Assembly: GCA_024710445.1 (NCBI GenBank)
Contig: JANJUT010000043.1
Coordinates: 1 to 20,747 of the forward strand
DNA length: 20,747 bases
DNA from: Thiobacillus sp.
Lineage (GTDB): Bacteria; Pseudomonadota; Gammaproteobacteria; Burkholderiales; Thiobacillaceae
Direction: 5' to 3'
The translations under genes were made by a program, and so were the position numbers. The notes under the pieces are model-generated. The model was not told the origin of the DNA and did no database searches. It saw only the letters and a list, made by a program, of their open reading frames with translations. The stretch's first letter is position 1. Each line of letters begins with the position of its first letter. Positions 1 through 7,519 of this stretch are shown piece by piece.

Positions 1-117
1 ATCGACGATCTGCAGACGTGCGTTATCGACCGATGAGTGCTCGGCGATGAGGCGTTCCAGGAGGGAAGATTGGCCGACAAGAGCCAGATGCAGCGAGGGG
101 TATAACAGCTGCCGATT
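1..117 (-). pseudogene. PlsX-like reading frame without visible start (cut by window edge)
   Basis: On the minus strand an open frame runs from just after the diguanylate cyclase stop to the window edge. It reads approximately [16 protein letters not shown], then [20 protein letters not shown] and IVD. The LALVG...ERLI..H....RLQIV pattern resembles the segment of phosphate acyltransferase PlsX that follows its N-terminal MGGD motif. No ATG, GTG or TTG lies in this frame, and the roughly 35 N-terminal residues expected of PlsX are missing, because the preceding in-frame codons belong to the cyclase. It may be a truncated plsX remnant or a chance open frame. The assignment is by eye from only 39 residues, so it is weak. 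Confidence 0.3.
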
Positions 118-1626
118 CTACCCTGTGTCCTTTTCACCCAATGCAGCAGCGAATACCAACTGGCCACGCCCACGCTCCTTGGCCTGATACAGTGCGCGGT
201 CTGCACGCGCCAGCGCTTGGCCGATGGTGTCGGATTCCACATCCTGCAGCCAGGTCTGGCCGGCGCTGATCGTATTGCCGATATTCAGGCCCGCAGCACG
301 AAGCTCGCCTTTGAAGTGATCCGCCATGCGCCGATACCAGGCCAGCATGCCCTGATTGTCCAGTCCGGACAGCAACACGACAAACTCGTCCCCGGCCAGG
401 CGGGCTGCCATGTCCGAGCTCCGCGTCAGCGCCTTGAGCGTGTTGGCCAGCGCAATCAGGGCCTGGTCTCCGGCGGCGTGGCCCAGCTGGTCGTTAATGG
501 TCTTGAACAGGTCGAGGTCCAGCAACACCAGGGCCGTGGGACGACCCCGTTCAGCCAGGCCCAGCATGTGCGGAAAACGGGTTTCAAATGCACGGCGATT
601 GGGTAGTCCGGTCAGTGAGTCCGTGTGACTCAGCCGGTCGAGTTGCTCGCGCTGTTCATGCAGATGCACCGCGATCCGGTTGATGGATTCGGCCGCATGG
701 GCGAATTCGCTGTAGCGGGTAACAATGGGCGGAGGGGATTCATCGCGCGTCAGACAGGCAAGCGCGTCCAGCGCCGCTTCGATATCCTGCAAAACCGGGT
801 GGCGCAGCCGTTGCACCACCACAATGAGCAAAACCAGCACACCTGCCAGGGTGAGCATCCCGACGAAAATTTGCATCAAGCCGCTGTAGCTGAGACGCTG
901 CAAGGGCGATTGAACGACCAAACTCCACCCTGTTTTTGGCAATGGCACGCTGATCTCCTGAACAGCACCCTGCAGGGAACCGCTACTGACCACTGGCTTG
1001 CCCGCACCATCACACAGGGTAATAGCATGTCCAGGCTGAGTGGAGTCATCGATGACGCGTTGCAACTGCTCCAGCCGCACACTCACGAATACCTTGCCGA
1101 GTGCTTCATCATCAGGTCCGCGCACCTCAGCGATAAGATCGACATGCTCCAACCCCACCACATCGCGATGGATCGGAGCCTGATTGAGAATACTCGCGCC
1201 GCCCTGGCGAAGGTCGCGCCGACAACTCGGCCCCACGCGCAACAAATTGGTATCGCCATATATTTCGCCTTCCAGGCTCACCAGCGCCAGTCCCAGGATA
1301 CTCGGCACCAATCGCCGACGTGAGTCCGCCCATTGCTCTTTGTCTTCAATCGAGCCGACCAGCATCAGATCAATCAGTTGCGGATCGTGCGAAAGGTTAT
1401 TCACCAAGTCCCGGTAATAATCCCAGTGCCGCATTACATTGGCTTTCGCCTGCACTGCTTCCACATTCAGCAGATGCGCTACAGCGGCCTCATTCGAACG
1501 CAAACTGAATACCAGGCTCAAGGCCATGCCCGCCGTGAACAGGCCCACCACCCCGATCAGCAACCACAGGAAGCGGCGACGCAACGATACAAGCTTGGGG
1601 CCGGGTCCGTGTGGCGTGATCCTCAT
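118..1626 (-). CDS. Membrane-anchored diguanylate cyclase (GGDEF domain)
   Basis: Predicted to make cyclic di-GMP from two GTP at the inner membrane. The 502-residue product has a basic N-terminus, a transmembrane segment at about 18-40, a periplasmic sensor region of about 200 residues, a second transmembrane segment near 250-275, a linker, and a C-terminal GGDEF domain that begins at DSLTGLPNRRAF. The active-site loop reads AGDEF (about 411-415), an accepted variant of GGDEF. Five residues upstream is RSSD, a match to the RxxD inhibitory site, so product inhibition is likely. The DLDLFKTINDQLGH metal/GTP-binding segment is intact. I chose the ATG at 1624-1626, 4 bases after the ruvA stop; a longer in-frame start would overlap ruvA by over 130 bases. 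Its position implies co-transcription with ruvA. The ligand of the periplasmic region cannot be read from the sequence. Confidence 0.9.
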   Translation of the reverse strand: MRITPHGPGPKLVSLRRRFLWLLIGVVGLFTAGMALSLVFSLRSNEAAVAHLLNVEAVQAKANVMRHWDYYRDLVNNLSHDPQLIDLMLVGSIEDKEQWADSRRRLVPSILGLALVSLEGEIYGDTNLLRVGPSCRRDLRQGGASILNQAPIHRDVVGLEHVDLIAEVRGPDDEALGKVFVSVRLEQLQRVIDDSTQPGHAITLCDGAGKPVVSSGSLQGAVQEISVPLPKTGWSLVVQSPLQRLSYSGLMQIFVGMLTLAGVLVLLIVVVQRLRHPVLQDIEAALDALACLTRDESPPPIVTRYSEFAHAAESINRIAVHLHEQREQLDRLSHTDSLTGLPNRRAFETRFPHMLGLAERGRPTALVLLDLDLFKTINDQLGHAAGDQALIALANTLKALTRSSDMAARLAGDEFVVLLSGLDNQGMLAWYRRMADHFKGELRAAGLNIGNTISAGQTWLQDVESDTIGQALARADRALYQAKERGRGQLVFAAALGEKDTG

Positions 1627-1630
1627 GGCT

Positions 1631-2206
1631 TTAGGGGCGCGACAGGCTCCGTAACGCAGACCGGATGGCTTCGCCGACCGGGAGGTCGGCAGGAAGTTGT
1701 CGCAAGGCCTCGGTGGTCTCGCGCTCGTTATACCCCAGTGCCAGCAGCGCTTGTCGCACATCATCCGACACCCCTGCAGGCGCCGCGCTGGCGATGGCGC
1801 CGGCGAATACCAGCTTGCCCTTGAGTTCGAGCAGCAAGCGCTCCGCAGTCTTCTTGCCGATTCCCGGGACTTTCACGATACGGCCGATTTCCTGCTCGGC
1901 AATGGCCACCGACAGATCATTGACCGACAAGCCGGACAGCACGGACAAGGCGGTCTTGGCGCCGATTCCCGAGACCTTCAGCAACTCGCGAAACGCCGCA
2001 CGTTCAATATCGCTGCCAAAGCCATAAAGCAGATGCGCGTCTTCACGAATCGCCAGATGGGTCAGCAGACTGACCTTTTCACCGATGGCGGGGAGGTTGT
2101 AGAACGTGCTCATGGGCACGTCGATTTCGTAGCCGATGCCGTTCACATCCACCAGTACCTGCGGCGGCTGCTTGGCGGCAAGCACGCCGGTAATCCGGCC
2201 TATCAT
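1631..2206 (-). CDS. ruvA: Holliday junction DNA helicase subunit RuvA
   Basis: RuvA binds four-way DNA junctions as a tetramer and loads the RuvB motor for branch migration in recombination and repair. The 191-residue product starts with the family's MIGRITG and has the expected near-200-residue length. Two helix-hairpin-helix DNA-binding motifs are visible: [20 protein letters not shown] and [19 protein letters not shown]. The C-terminal RuvB-binding domain follows a short Ala/Pro-rich linker ([15 protein letters not shown]) and ends in [12 protein letters not shown]. It lies 91 bases after ruvC on the same strand. Downstream is a diguanylate cyclase rather than ruvB, the usual next gene, so ruvB must be elsewhere. 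Confidence 0.97.
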   Translation of the reverse strand: MIGRITGVLAAKQPPQVLVDVNGIGYEIDVPMSTFYNLPAIGEKVSLLTHLAIREDAHLLYGFGSDIERAAFRELLKVSGIGAKTALSVLSGLSVNDLSVAIAEQEIGRIVKVPGIGKKTAERLLLELKGKLVFAGAIASAAPAGVSDDVRQALLALGYNERETTEALRQLPADLPVGEAIRSALRSLSRP

Positions 2207-2297
2207 TTGGCGCGTCCATTCATGGTATGCGGCCGACCCTCAAAGTCTTTCGATAGTGACAGGATACCCGCGGAAGGTTCAACTGGCGGCCGGGAGT

Positions 2298-2858
2298 TCA
2301 TACCAGGCGCCCGCCCTTGACGCGATACCCCGCTGTGGAATGCGCCCCCAGGCGGCTGCCGTGCGCATGGGTGATGGCACACGCCAGCGCGTCCGCCGCA
2401 TCCGCCGTCGGCGCGACAGGCAGGCTCAACAAGCGCTTGACCATTTCCTGCACCTGTTCCTTGGCGGCCTTGCCCTGGCCCACCACGGATTGCTTGATCT
2501 GCAGCGCCGTATATTCGGCCACCAGCAGTTCGTTGGACACCGCTGCGCAGATTGCCGCGCCGCGCGCCTGCCCGAGCAGCAGCGTCGATTGCGGATTGAC
2601 GTTGACGAAGACAATCTCGACCGAGCAGGTATCGGGCTGATACGTAGCGATCACCTCATTCAATCCCGCAAACAGCACGCCCAGTCGTTGCGGCAGGCTG
2701 CCCTCCCCGCTTTTGATCACGCCGCTGGCGACATAGGCCAGCTTCTGGCCGGTCTGCTCGATCACGCCAAAGCCGGTGAGCCGCAGACCGGGATCGATAC
2801 CCAGTATGCGTGAGGGGTGAGGGGTAAGGGGTGAGGAGGCAAGGTTGGGGGCTGTCAT
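2298..2858 (-). CDS. ruvC: Crossover junction endodeoxyribonuclease RuvC with repeat-encoded N-terminal extension
   Basis: RuvC is the dimeric nuclease that resolves Holliday junctions together with RuvAB. The four metal-binding acidic residues are present as D22 (GIDPG), E81 (SVEIVFVN), D153 and D156 (TADAADALA). Each is exactly 15 positions later than in E. coli RuvC (D7, E66, D138, D141). The 186-residue protein therefore carries an extra N-terminal stretch, [16 protein letters not shown], encoded by the GAGGGGT-type tandem repeat at 2808-2836. No other ATG, GTG or TTG lies between that stretch and the conserved RILGIDPG, so the extension should be translated. Its ATG overlaps the TGA of the upstream four-helix-bundle gene (ATGA), which suggests translational coupling. 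Confidence 0.96.
   Translation of the reverse strand: MTAPNLASSPLTPHPSRILGIDPGLRLTGFGVIEQTGQKLAYVASGVIKSGEGSLPQRLGVLFAGLNEVIATYQPDTCSVEIVFVNVNPQSTLLLGQARGAAICAAVSNELLVAEYTALQIKQSVVGQGKAAKEQVQEMVKRLLSLPVAPTADAADALACAITHAHGSRLGAHSTAGYRVKGGRLV
2808..2836. repeat. Heptamer tandem repeat (RAGGGGT), left boundary of the four-helix-bundle cassette
   Basis: On the plus strand GCGT is followed by GAGGGGT, GAGGGGT, AAGGGGT and GAGG, a 7-base tandem repeat. An inverted, shorter copy (GCGTAAGGGGTAAG on the minus strand) lies at 3220-3233 on the other side of the small gene. The repeat is translated as part of the RuvC N-terminus. Low-complexity CCTCACCCCTTACCCC tracts like this recur near S23-type genes in some proteobacterial genomes; that statement is from memory. 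Confidence 0.8.
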
Positions 2859-3217
2859 GTTCTATCTGATTCCTGCTGGGATTTGAGTAGCCCACCCAAT
2901 AAACTGAAAACACGGTCTATCTGCATTTCCAGTTCGCTCTGCGGTGGACAAAAAACCAAATCCTGGGCGATTCTGAATTGCGTATCCAATTCGCTCAGCG
3001 AACCACGCGCCACGATCAGAAACTGTGCAAACTCACGCTTGGACTGGCGTGCTGCGCCCTCAGCAATATTGCTGGGGATCGACACAGCCGCACGCCGCAT
3101 TTGCGCCACCAGTCCGAATCGCTCGTCAGCAGGAAACCCCGCTGTCAATTCGTACACCTGCCTCACCAGAAGCATGGCTTGCTGCCAAGCTACCAGCTCA
3201 TGGTGAACCCGCTTCAC
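2855..3217 (-). CDS. Four helix bundle protein (S23 / 23S rRNA intervening-sequence protein family)
   Basis: A 120-residue, almost wholly alpha-helical protein with the family signature [13 protein letters not shown] at about 45-57 and the usual N-terminal [20 protein letters not shown]. Relatives are encoded in intervening sequences of 23S rRNA genes or stand alone; the Avd accessory protein of diversity-generating retroelements shares the fold. A molecular function is not established for stand-alone members. It starts with GTG (3215-3217) six bases after an AAGGGG Shine-Dalgarno that is itself part of the flanking repeat. Its TGA overlaps the ruvC ATG. It sits between yebC and ruvC, normally adjacent genes, and inverted repeats bound it, so it looks like an inserted cassette now transcribed with the host cluster. 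No rRNA sequence is present around it. Confidence 0.9.
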   Translation of the reverse strand: MKRVHHELVAWQQAMLLVRQVYELTAGFPADERFGLVAQMRRAAVSIPSNIAEGAARQSKREFAQFLIVARGSLSELDTQFRIAQDLVFCPPQSELEMQIDRVFSLLGGLLKSQQESDRT

Positions 3218-3219
3218 GT

Positions 3220-3233
3220 CTTACCCCTTACGC
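3220..3233. repeat. Inverted copy of the GCGTRAGGGGTRAG motif, right boundary
   Basis: Minus-strand GCGTAAGGGGTAAG matches plus-strand GCGTGAGGGGTGAG at 2808-2821 in 12 of 14 positions; the two differences are A/G exchanges. The two copies are in inverted orientation around the four-helix-bundle gene. This copy also serves as that gene's ribosome-binding site. Confidence 0.75.
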
Positions 3234-3234
3234 C

Positions 3235-3867
3235 TCACTCAGGAAGCACGGCGTTAGTGTAGACATCCTGAACATCGTCGAGCACATCGAGCGCGTCGAG
3301 GATTTTCTGCATCTGGATCGCATCGTCACCCGCCAGTTCGGTTTCCGCCTCGGCGCGCATGGTGATTTCAGCCACAGCCGGCTTGAACCCGGCTTTTTCC
3401 AGCGCTTCTTTAACCGCCTCGAAGGTGCTGGGATCGGGCGAGGTCAGCACCTCGATCGATCCATCCTCGTTCGGGATGATGTCGTCGGCGCCTGCATCCA
3501 GCGCGGCTTCCATCACCGCTTCTTCGCTGGCGCCCGGCTCCAGGATGATCTGGCCACAATGCTTGAACTGGAAGGCCACGCAGCCGTCGGTGCCCATATT
3601 GCCGCCGTATTTATTGAAGGCGTGACGCACATCGGCCACGGTCCGCACCTTGTTGTCGGTGAGGCAATCGACGATGACCGCGACACCGCCGATGCCGTAA
3701 CCCTCGTAGCGCGCCTCTTCATAGTTCACGCCTTCGAGCTGGCCGCTGCCGCGCTTGACCGCATTTTCAATATTGTCCTTCGGCATCGATTCAGCCTTGG
3801 CCTTCTCGATCGCCAGCCGCAAACGCGGGTTCATGCCGACATCGCCACCACCCATTTTGGCAGCCAC
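3235..3867 (-). CDS. yebC: YebC/PmpR family protein, main open part of a gene interrupted near its 5' end
   Basis: YebC-family proteins are described as DNA-binding regulators, and more recent work links members to relief of ribosome stalling. This frame holds 210 residues with the conserved [41 protein letters not shown] and final [15 protein letters not shown] segments. A normal homologue is about 240-250 residues and starts [15 protein letters not shown]. That start is present in the same frame at 3966, but codon 31 (3874-3876) is TAA where Glu is expected ([19 protein letters not shown]). The listed start is a GTG three codons after the stop and has no good Shine-Dalgarno. So the gene is a recent pseudogene, is re-initiated, or carries a sequencing error. 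It heads the cluster that continues into the four-helix-bundle gene and ruvC. Confidence 0.8.
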   Translation of the reverse strand: MAAKMGGGDVGMNPRLRLAIEKAKAESMPKDNIENAVKRGSGQLEGVNYEEARYEGYGIGGVAVIVDCLTDNKVRTVADVRHAFNKYGGNMGTDGCVAFQFKHCGQIILEPGASEEAVMEAALDAGADDIIPNEDGSIEVLTSPDPSTFEAVKEALEKAGFKPAVAEITMRAEAETELAGDDAIQMQKILDALDVLDDVQDVYTNAVLPE

Positions 3868-3873
3868 GGTGAT

Positions 3874-3966
3874 TTACTTGATAAGCTTGGTAAAGACCTT
3901 GCCGCGCTTGGCATCCTGGCGCCCCTTGCGGTGCTGGATGTTGGCCCATTTCGAATGTCCTGCCAT
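3874..3966 (-). pseudogene. yebC: Separated N-terminal fragment of yebC, ending in premature TAA
   Basis: From the ATG at 3964-3966 the frame encodes [19 protein letters not shown] then [11 protein letters not shown] and stops at TAA (3874-3876). This is the canonical YebC N-terminus. The remainder continues in the same frame directly after the stop, so a single-base change from GAA is the simplest explanation. There is no frameshift. Confidence 0.85.
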
Positions 3967-4007
3967 GTTGATTCCAACGCAAATTAAATAGCCGGAGATT
4001 TTACACC

Positions 4008-5048
4008 TTGGCTCCCTATCTACGATTCGGCATTGACCTCGGCGGCACCAAAATCGAGCTGATCGCGCTCGACGCAGACGGACAGGAAATCCTGCGCCGC
4101 CGTGTGGCCACCCCGCAAAACGATTACCCGGCCACCGTTACAGCCATTGCTGCGCTGGTACAGCAGGCCGAAATCGAGCTTGCCGCAGGCGGCTCGGTCG
4201 GCATTGCAACACCCGGTGCAATATCGCCTGCCACCGGGCGGATAAAAAACGCCAACTCCACCTGCCTCAACGGCCAGCCGCTGCAACAGGACCTCGAACA
4301 TGCCCTGGGCCGCCCCGTCCGGCTGGCCAACGATGCCAACTGCCTCGCACTGTCCGAGGCGACCGATGGCGCGGCTGCCGGCGCTGCGATTGTCTTTGGC
4401 GTGATTCTCGGCACCGGCGTGGGCGGCGGCATTGTCGTCAACGGCCAGGTACTTAACGGCGCCAATGCGATTGCCGGCGAATGGGGGCACAGCCCGCTGC
4501 CCTATTTCCAGTTCGCGCACGCCCAGGCCGACCGTGCCTCCACCGGCATGCACCCCGCTACCGGCGAAGCCCTGCTGCACCCCTGGCCCAGCCCGCGCGA
4601 ACTCGACGCCGCGCCGGCCTGTTACTGCGGCAAAAAAGGCTGCATCGAAACCTGGCTCTCCGGCCCCGCACTGGCAGCGGACCATGTCCGTTACGGCGGC
4701 GAAGATTTGCCCGCGCACGAAATCGCGCAACTGGCACAGGCGGGCTATGGCCCCTGCAGTGCCACGCTGGCGCGTTACGAGGAAAGGCTGGCACGCGCGC
4801 TGGCCGGCATCATCAACCTGCTCGATCCCGATGTCATCGTGCTCGGCGGCGGCGTGTCCAACATCAGCCGGCTGTATGACACCATCCCCCGGCTATGGCC
4901 ACGCTATGTGTTTTCCGACCGTATCGACACCAGGCTTGTGCCGCCGAAATTTGGCGACTCCAGCGGGGTGCGCGGCGCAGCATGGTTGTGGAGCGTGGTT
5001 GTTGACGCTTCAGCGGCCATACAACCACGGCCTACCCCTTGCGGGTAG
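4008..5048 (+). CDS. ROK family sugar kinase (fructokinase / N-acetylglucosamine kinase type)
   Basis: ROK kinases phosphorylate hexoses or N-acetylhexosamines with ATP in the cytoplasm. The 346-residue product shows the phosphate loop DLGGTK (10-15), the catalytic Asp in NDAN (D109), and [10 protein letters not shown]. The ROK zinc site is complete: H161 in GEWGHSPLP plus the cysteines in [15 protein letters not shown] (C205, C207, C212). There is no helix-turn-helix N-terminus, so it is an enzyme rather than a ROK repressor. The start is TTG at 4008, with GGAG ten bases upstream and no alternative ATG before DLGGTK. It is divergent from yebC with only 41 bases between. The substrate cannot be settled from these motifs. 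The Pro-rich last 20 residues are not family-typical. Confidence 0.92.
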   Translation: MAPYLRFGIDLGGTKIELIALDADGQEILRRRVATPQNDYPATVTAIAALVQQAEIELAAGGSVGIATPGAISPATGRIKNANSTCLNGQPLQQDLEHALGRPVRLANDANCLALSEATDGAAAGAAIVFGVILGTGVGGGIVVNGQVLNGANAIAGEWGHSPLPYFQFAHAQADRASTGMHPATGEALLHPWPSPRELDAAPACYCGKKGCIETWLSGPALAADHVRYGGEDLPAHEIAQLAQAGYGPCSATLARYEERLARALAGIINLLDPDVIVLGGGVSNISRLYDTIPRLWPRYVFSDRIDTRLVPPKFGDSSGVRGAAWLWSVVVDASAAIQPRPTPCG

Positions 5049-5121
5049 AACGATTAGCCGGCCTTGGCGAGCCAGCATTCGAAGTCGCTACAATTTCAGC
5101 ATTACGCTTACAGGAACCGTC

Positions 5122-6624
5122 ATGATCGAACCCCTGCTCATCGCAAAAAACGCCACCACCGACCTTTACCTGCTCCCGCAAATGGCTAACCGCCACGGCC
5201 TGATCACCGGCGCCACCGGCACCGGCAAGACCGTCACCCTGCAAACGCTGGCCGAGCACTTTTCCGGCATCGGCGTGCCGTGTTTCATGTCGGACGTGAA
5301 AGGCGATCTGTCGGGAGTTTCGCAGGCGGGGGGCGGCAACGCCAAGGTGGCCGAGCGTGTCGACATGCTGAAGCTCGAAGGCTTTTCCCATCAGGCTTAT
5401 CCCGTCACCCTGTGGGACCCATTCGGCACCAGCGGCCATCCGGTACGCGCCACGGTTTCAGACATGGGCCCACTGCTGCTGGGACGGATACTGGACCTGA
5501 ACGAAACCCAGAGTGGCGTTCTGAATCTCGTGTTCAAGGTGGCGGACGACAATGGCATGCTGCTGCTGGATCTGAAGGACCTGCGCGCGATGCTCGCCTT
5601 CGTCGGCGAAAACGCCAAGACATTCACCACCGATTACGGCAACGTCTCGCCCGCTTCGATCGGCGCGATCCAGCGCGGCCTGCTGTCTCTGGAATCGCAG
5701 GGCGGCGAGCAGATTTTCGGCGAACCCATGCTGAACATCGCCGACCTGATCCAGACCGACCGCGGGCGCGGCGTGATCAACATTCTCTCGGCCGACACGC
5801 TGATGCAGTCACCCAAGCTATACGCCACGCTGCTGCTGTGGATGCTGGCCGAACTGTTCGAAAACCTGCCCGAAGCGGGCGACCTCGACAAGCCCAAGCT
5901 GGTGTTCTTTTTTGACGAAGCTCATCTCCTATTCAACGACGCGCCCGATGCGCTGGTGGAAAAAATCGAGCAGGTGGTACGCCTCATCCGCTCCAAGGGC
6001 GTGGGCGTGTATTTTGTCACCCAGAACCCGGCCAACGTGCCGGACAAGATCCTGTCGCAGTTGGGCAACTGCGTGCAGCACGCCCTGCGCGCGTTTTCCC
6101 CGCGCGACCAGAAAGCCGTCAAGGCCGCCGCCGAAACCATGCGCGACAACCCCGAACTCGACGAAGCCAGCACGATTACCGAGTTGGGGGTAGGCGAAGC
6201 ACTGGTGTCCTGCCTCGACGCGAAAGGCCGCCCTGGCGTGGTCGAGCGCGCCTTCATCGTGCCGCCACAGGGTCAGATCGGCCCCATCACCGCAGCGCAA
6301 CGCCAGCACCTGATGCAGACTTCGCTGGTGGCCGGCGCCTACGACAAGGCCATCGACCGCGAATCCGCCTACGAGACCCTGAAGGCACGTGCAACCCAGG
6401 CCGCCGAGGCTGCCGAGGCTGCCGCCGTGCAGGCGCAGGAAAAACAGCCAGCCAAAGCCGCCGCAAATGGTGGTGGCCTGCTTGAAGGATTGCTGGGGGG
6501 AAACGGCCGCCGCCAGGGCGTAGCGGAAGCGATGGTGAAATCTGCGGCCCGTTCCATCGGTAGCCAGGTGGGCCGGTCGATCATTCGGGGGGTGCTGGGG
6601 AGTTTGTTTGGCGGAAAAAAATAA
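5122..6624 (+). CDS. HerA/YjgR-like ATPase (DUF853 family)
   Basis: A 500-residue P-loop NTPase of the HerA/FtsK-like superfamily; E. coli YjgR has the same length and layout. Walker A is GATGTGKT at 30-37 and Walker B is LVFFFDEAH with D265/E266. A sensor-like [32 protein letters not shown] segment follows. The C-terminus is an Ala/Glu-rich helix, a Gly-rich stretch ([13 protein letters not shown]), then a short amphipathic segment ending in LGSLFGGKK. HerA proteins translocate DNA with a nuclease partner, but the role of the YjgR branch is not established. I chose the ATG at 5122 because AGGA precedes it by six bases and the homology begins there; the frame stays open farther upstream only by overlapping the ROK gene. 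Confidence 0.9.
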   Translation: MIEPLLIAKNATTDLYLLPQMANRHGLITGATGTGKTVTLQTLAEHFSGIGVPCFMSDVKGDLSGVSQAGGGNAKVAERVDMLKLEGFSHQAYPVTLWDPFGTSGHPVRATVSDMGPLLLGRILDLNETQSGVLNLVFKVADDNGMLLLDLKDLRAMLAFVGENAKTFTTDYGNVSPASIGAIQRGLLSLESQGGEQIFGEPMLNIADLIQTDRGRGVINILSADTLMQSPKLYATLLLWMLAELFENLPEAGDLDKPKLVFFFDEAHLLFNDAPDALVEKIEQVVRLIRSKGVGVYFVTQNPANVPDKILSQLGNCVQHALRAFSPRDQKAVKAAAETMRDNPELDEASTITELGVGEALVSCLDAKGRPGVVERAFIVPPQGQIGPITAAQRQHLMQTSLVAGAYDKAIDRESAYETLKARATQAAEAAEAAAVQAQEKQPAKAAANGGGLLEGLLGGNGRRQGVAEAMVKSAARSIGSQVGRSIIRGVLGSLFGGKK

Positions 6625-6799
6625 TTCTTCGGTTGCCTGTCGGTATATAGGGAGTAGCTGAGGTGGTTTTCTGACAACGGCTCGTTGGCCGGGGGTAGCC
6701 CTAAATTTAGGGCTCAAACACCTTCGCCGCTGATCCGCCCGGCAGGCTCGATTTCCGGCGGGACCGTGAGGAGAGGAAAGCAAAACCAGGGCGGGAATG
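6625..6799. other. Non-coding stretch with degenerate repeat and an 18-bp perfect palindrome
   Basis: Between the YjgR-like gene and the first 69-bp repeat I see no convincing gene. The main structure is the palindrome AGCCCTAAATTTAGGGCT at 6697-6714, followed by CAAACACCTTCGCCGCTGAT-type sequence that resembles an extragenic repeat seen in other betaproteobacteria (from memory). A 75-codon plus-strand frame across it and the next repeat looks spurious. No T-tract terminator follows the upstream gene. Confidence 0.5.
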
Positions 6800-6868
6800 A
6801 CTGGACGTTTTGGGTGCTTGTGTTGCGACGCATATCCGGCGCAATGCCCTTCGGTTATTGCTCCCTAC
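6800..6868. repeat. 69-bp direct repeat, copy 1
   Basis: Identical to 7571-7639 at 67 of 69 positions, in the same orientation. It contains an imperfect hairpin, GGCGCAAT...ATTGCTCC, whose intact form is in copy 2. The two copies bracket the integron-like cassette. Confidence 0.95.
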
Positions 6869-6937
6869 GCGGGCGGGCCTGTGAACTTTTATTGTGTGCC
6901 TGGCCCCTTTGATTACCGGCGTTCATGGACCGGGATC

Positions 6938-6990
6938 ATCCAACAAATGGTTCAGATCGTGGCAAGCACGATCTAACCTATTCGTTAGCC
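6938..6990 (-). other. attC-like recombination site of the cassette (site B)
   Basis: Read on the minus strand: GGCTAAC (R''), spacer GAATA, GGTTAGATCGTG, loop CTTGC, CACGATCTGAACC, spacer ATTT, GTTGGAT (R'). The 12- and 13-base inner arms pair with one unpaired base, as in attC sites, where extrahelical bases direct the integrase. R' fits the GTTRRRY consensus exactly. R'' is the complement of the cassette's own first bases (G + TTAGCC at 7461-7467), the expected relation in an excised circular cassette. The TAA stop of the cassette gene lies inside R''. Confidence 0.8.
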
Positions 6991-7466
6991 ATTCGCCCAC
7001 TGTCTGTAGGTATCCCACTTGGGCTCGATCTCCGCGTAGCATTGAACCTCGTGGGTCTTGATCTCGCCCATCAGCTTCTCGTGAATAGCCTGAACCGGCA
7101 TGCTCGGCCTCGCGTAAAATACGAACTCCTTGAACGTACCCATGGTGATAGCCAAGGCCTCGACCACGGACCCCTTCTCGCGAAGGACCTGAGTAATGCG
7201 GTCCTCGATGGACCCAAGCTGCTCGTTCTCTTCCGGATTCGGCAGCCCGCCGGGGTTCGGATTATTCAGGGGGATTGCGAAGCCGATCTTCAGCGTATGG
7301 TCCGACTTTCCCACGAAAGGCTTGAGATTGTCGTTTACGCGTAGGATGACCGGCGCCTCTTCGATTAGGCCCTGAGCCACACGCCACGAGCCGTCCCCGA
7401 ACAGAAGACCAGCATCGGGCTGCTTCCCAAACAGTGCCACCGCATCTACCCCCTTGATATGGCTAA
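6944..7466 (-). mobile_element. Integron-like gene cassette, 523 bp
   Basis: The unit runs on the minus strand from TTAGCC (after the G of the R' core of site A) to the G of GTTGGAT in site B. It holds one gene that starts 27 bases after the 5' boundary and stops inside its attC, the compact layout of integron cassettes. No integron integrase gene is in the window, so this is either a remnant or an integrase-less attC cluster (CALIN type). It lies between two 69-bp direct repeats. Confidence 0.75.
6985..7440 (-). CDS. DUF695-like protein carried on the integron cassette
   Basis: A 151-residue soluble protein of unknown function without signal peptide or transmembrane segment. The pattern IGFAIPLNNPNPGGLPNPEE, then LGSIEDRI, an ALAITMGTFKEFVFYA strand and the C-terminal HEVQCYAEIEPKWDTYRQW resembles the DUF695 family. 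The assignment is by eye. The start is GTG at 7438-7440 with AAGGGGG eight bases upstream. The TAA stop is part of the R'' box of the attC-like site. There is no obvious promoter between site A and the start, so expression may depend on readthrough from the PEP-CTERM gene upstream on the same strand, whose stop is at 7520. Confidence 0.8.
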   Translation of the reverse strand: MALFGKQPDAGLLFGDGSWRVAQGLIEEAPVILRVNDNLKPFVGKSDHTLKIGFAIPLNNPNPGGLPNPEENEQLGSIEDRITQVLREKGSVVEALAITMGTFKEFVFYARPSMPVQAIHEKLMGEIKTHEVQCYAEIEPKWDTYRQWANG

Positions 7467-7506
7467 CGTTCGCCCAAGGCCGTCCGCGTTGATGGCGTTG
7501 TTAGCC
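7461..7506 (-). other. attC-like site A, upstream of the cassette
   Basis: On the minus strand GGCTAAC and GTTAGCC form perfect 7-base outer boxes at 7506-7500 and 7467-7461. Inside them CGCC[AT]CAA pairs with TTGGGCG, leaving two unpaired bases, around a GC-rich loop. The start GGCTAACAACGCCATCAACG closely resembles the 5' end of many attC sites. At 46 bp it is shorter than usual and may be trimmed. No cassette gene of its own is recognisable upstream. Confidence 0.65.
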
Positions 7507-7519
7507 ATTATTTTATGTT

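Noticed and set aside
2808..2836. CRISPR-like array
   Set aside because: The 7-base unit repeats directly without spacers; it is a short tandem repeat.
4432..5121. Upstream extension of the YjgR-like gene
   Set aside because: The frame is open by chance inside the ROK gene; family similarity and the Shine-Dalgarno both begin at 5122.
6685..6912. 75-codon plus-strand frame
   Set aside because: It is translated from two repeat sequences, has no Shine-Dalgarno, and its WTFWVLVLRR part simply reflects the 69-bp repeat, also open at copy 2.
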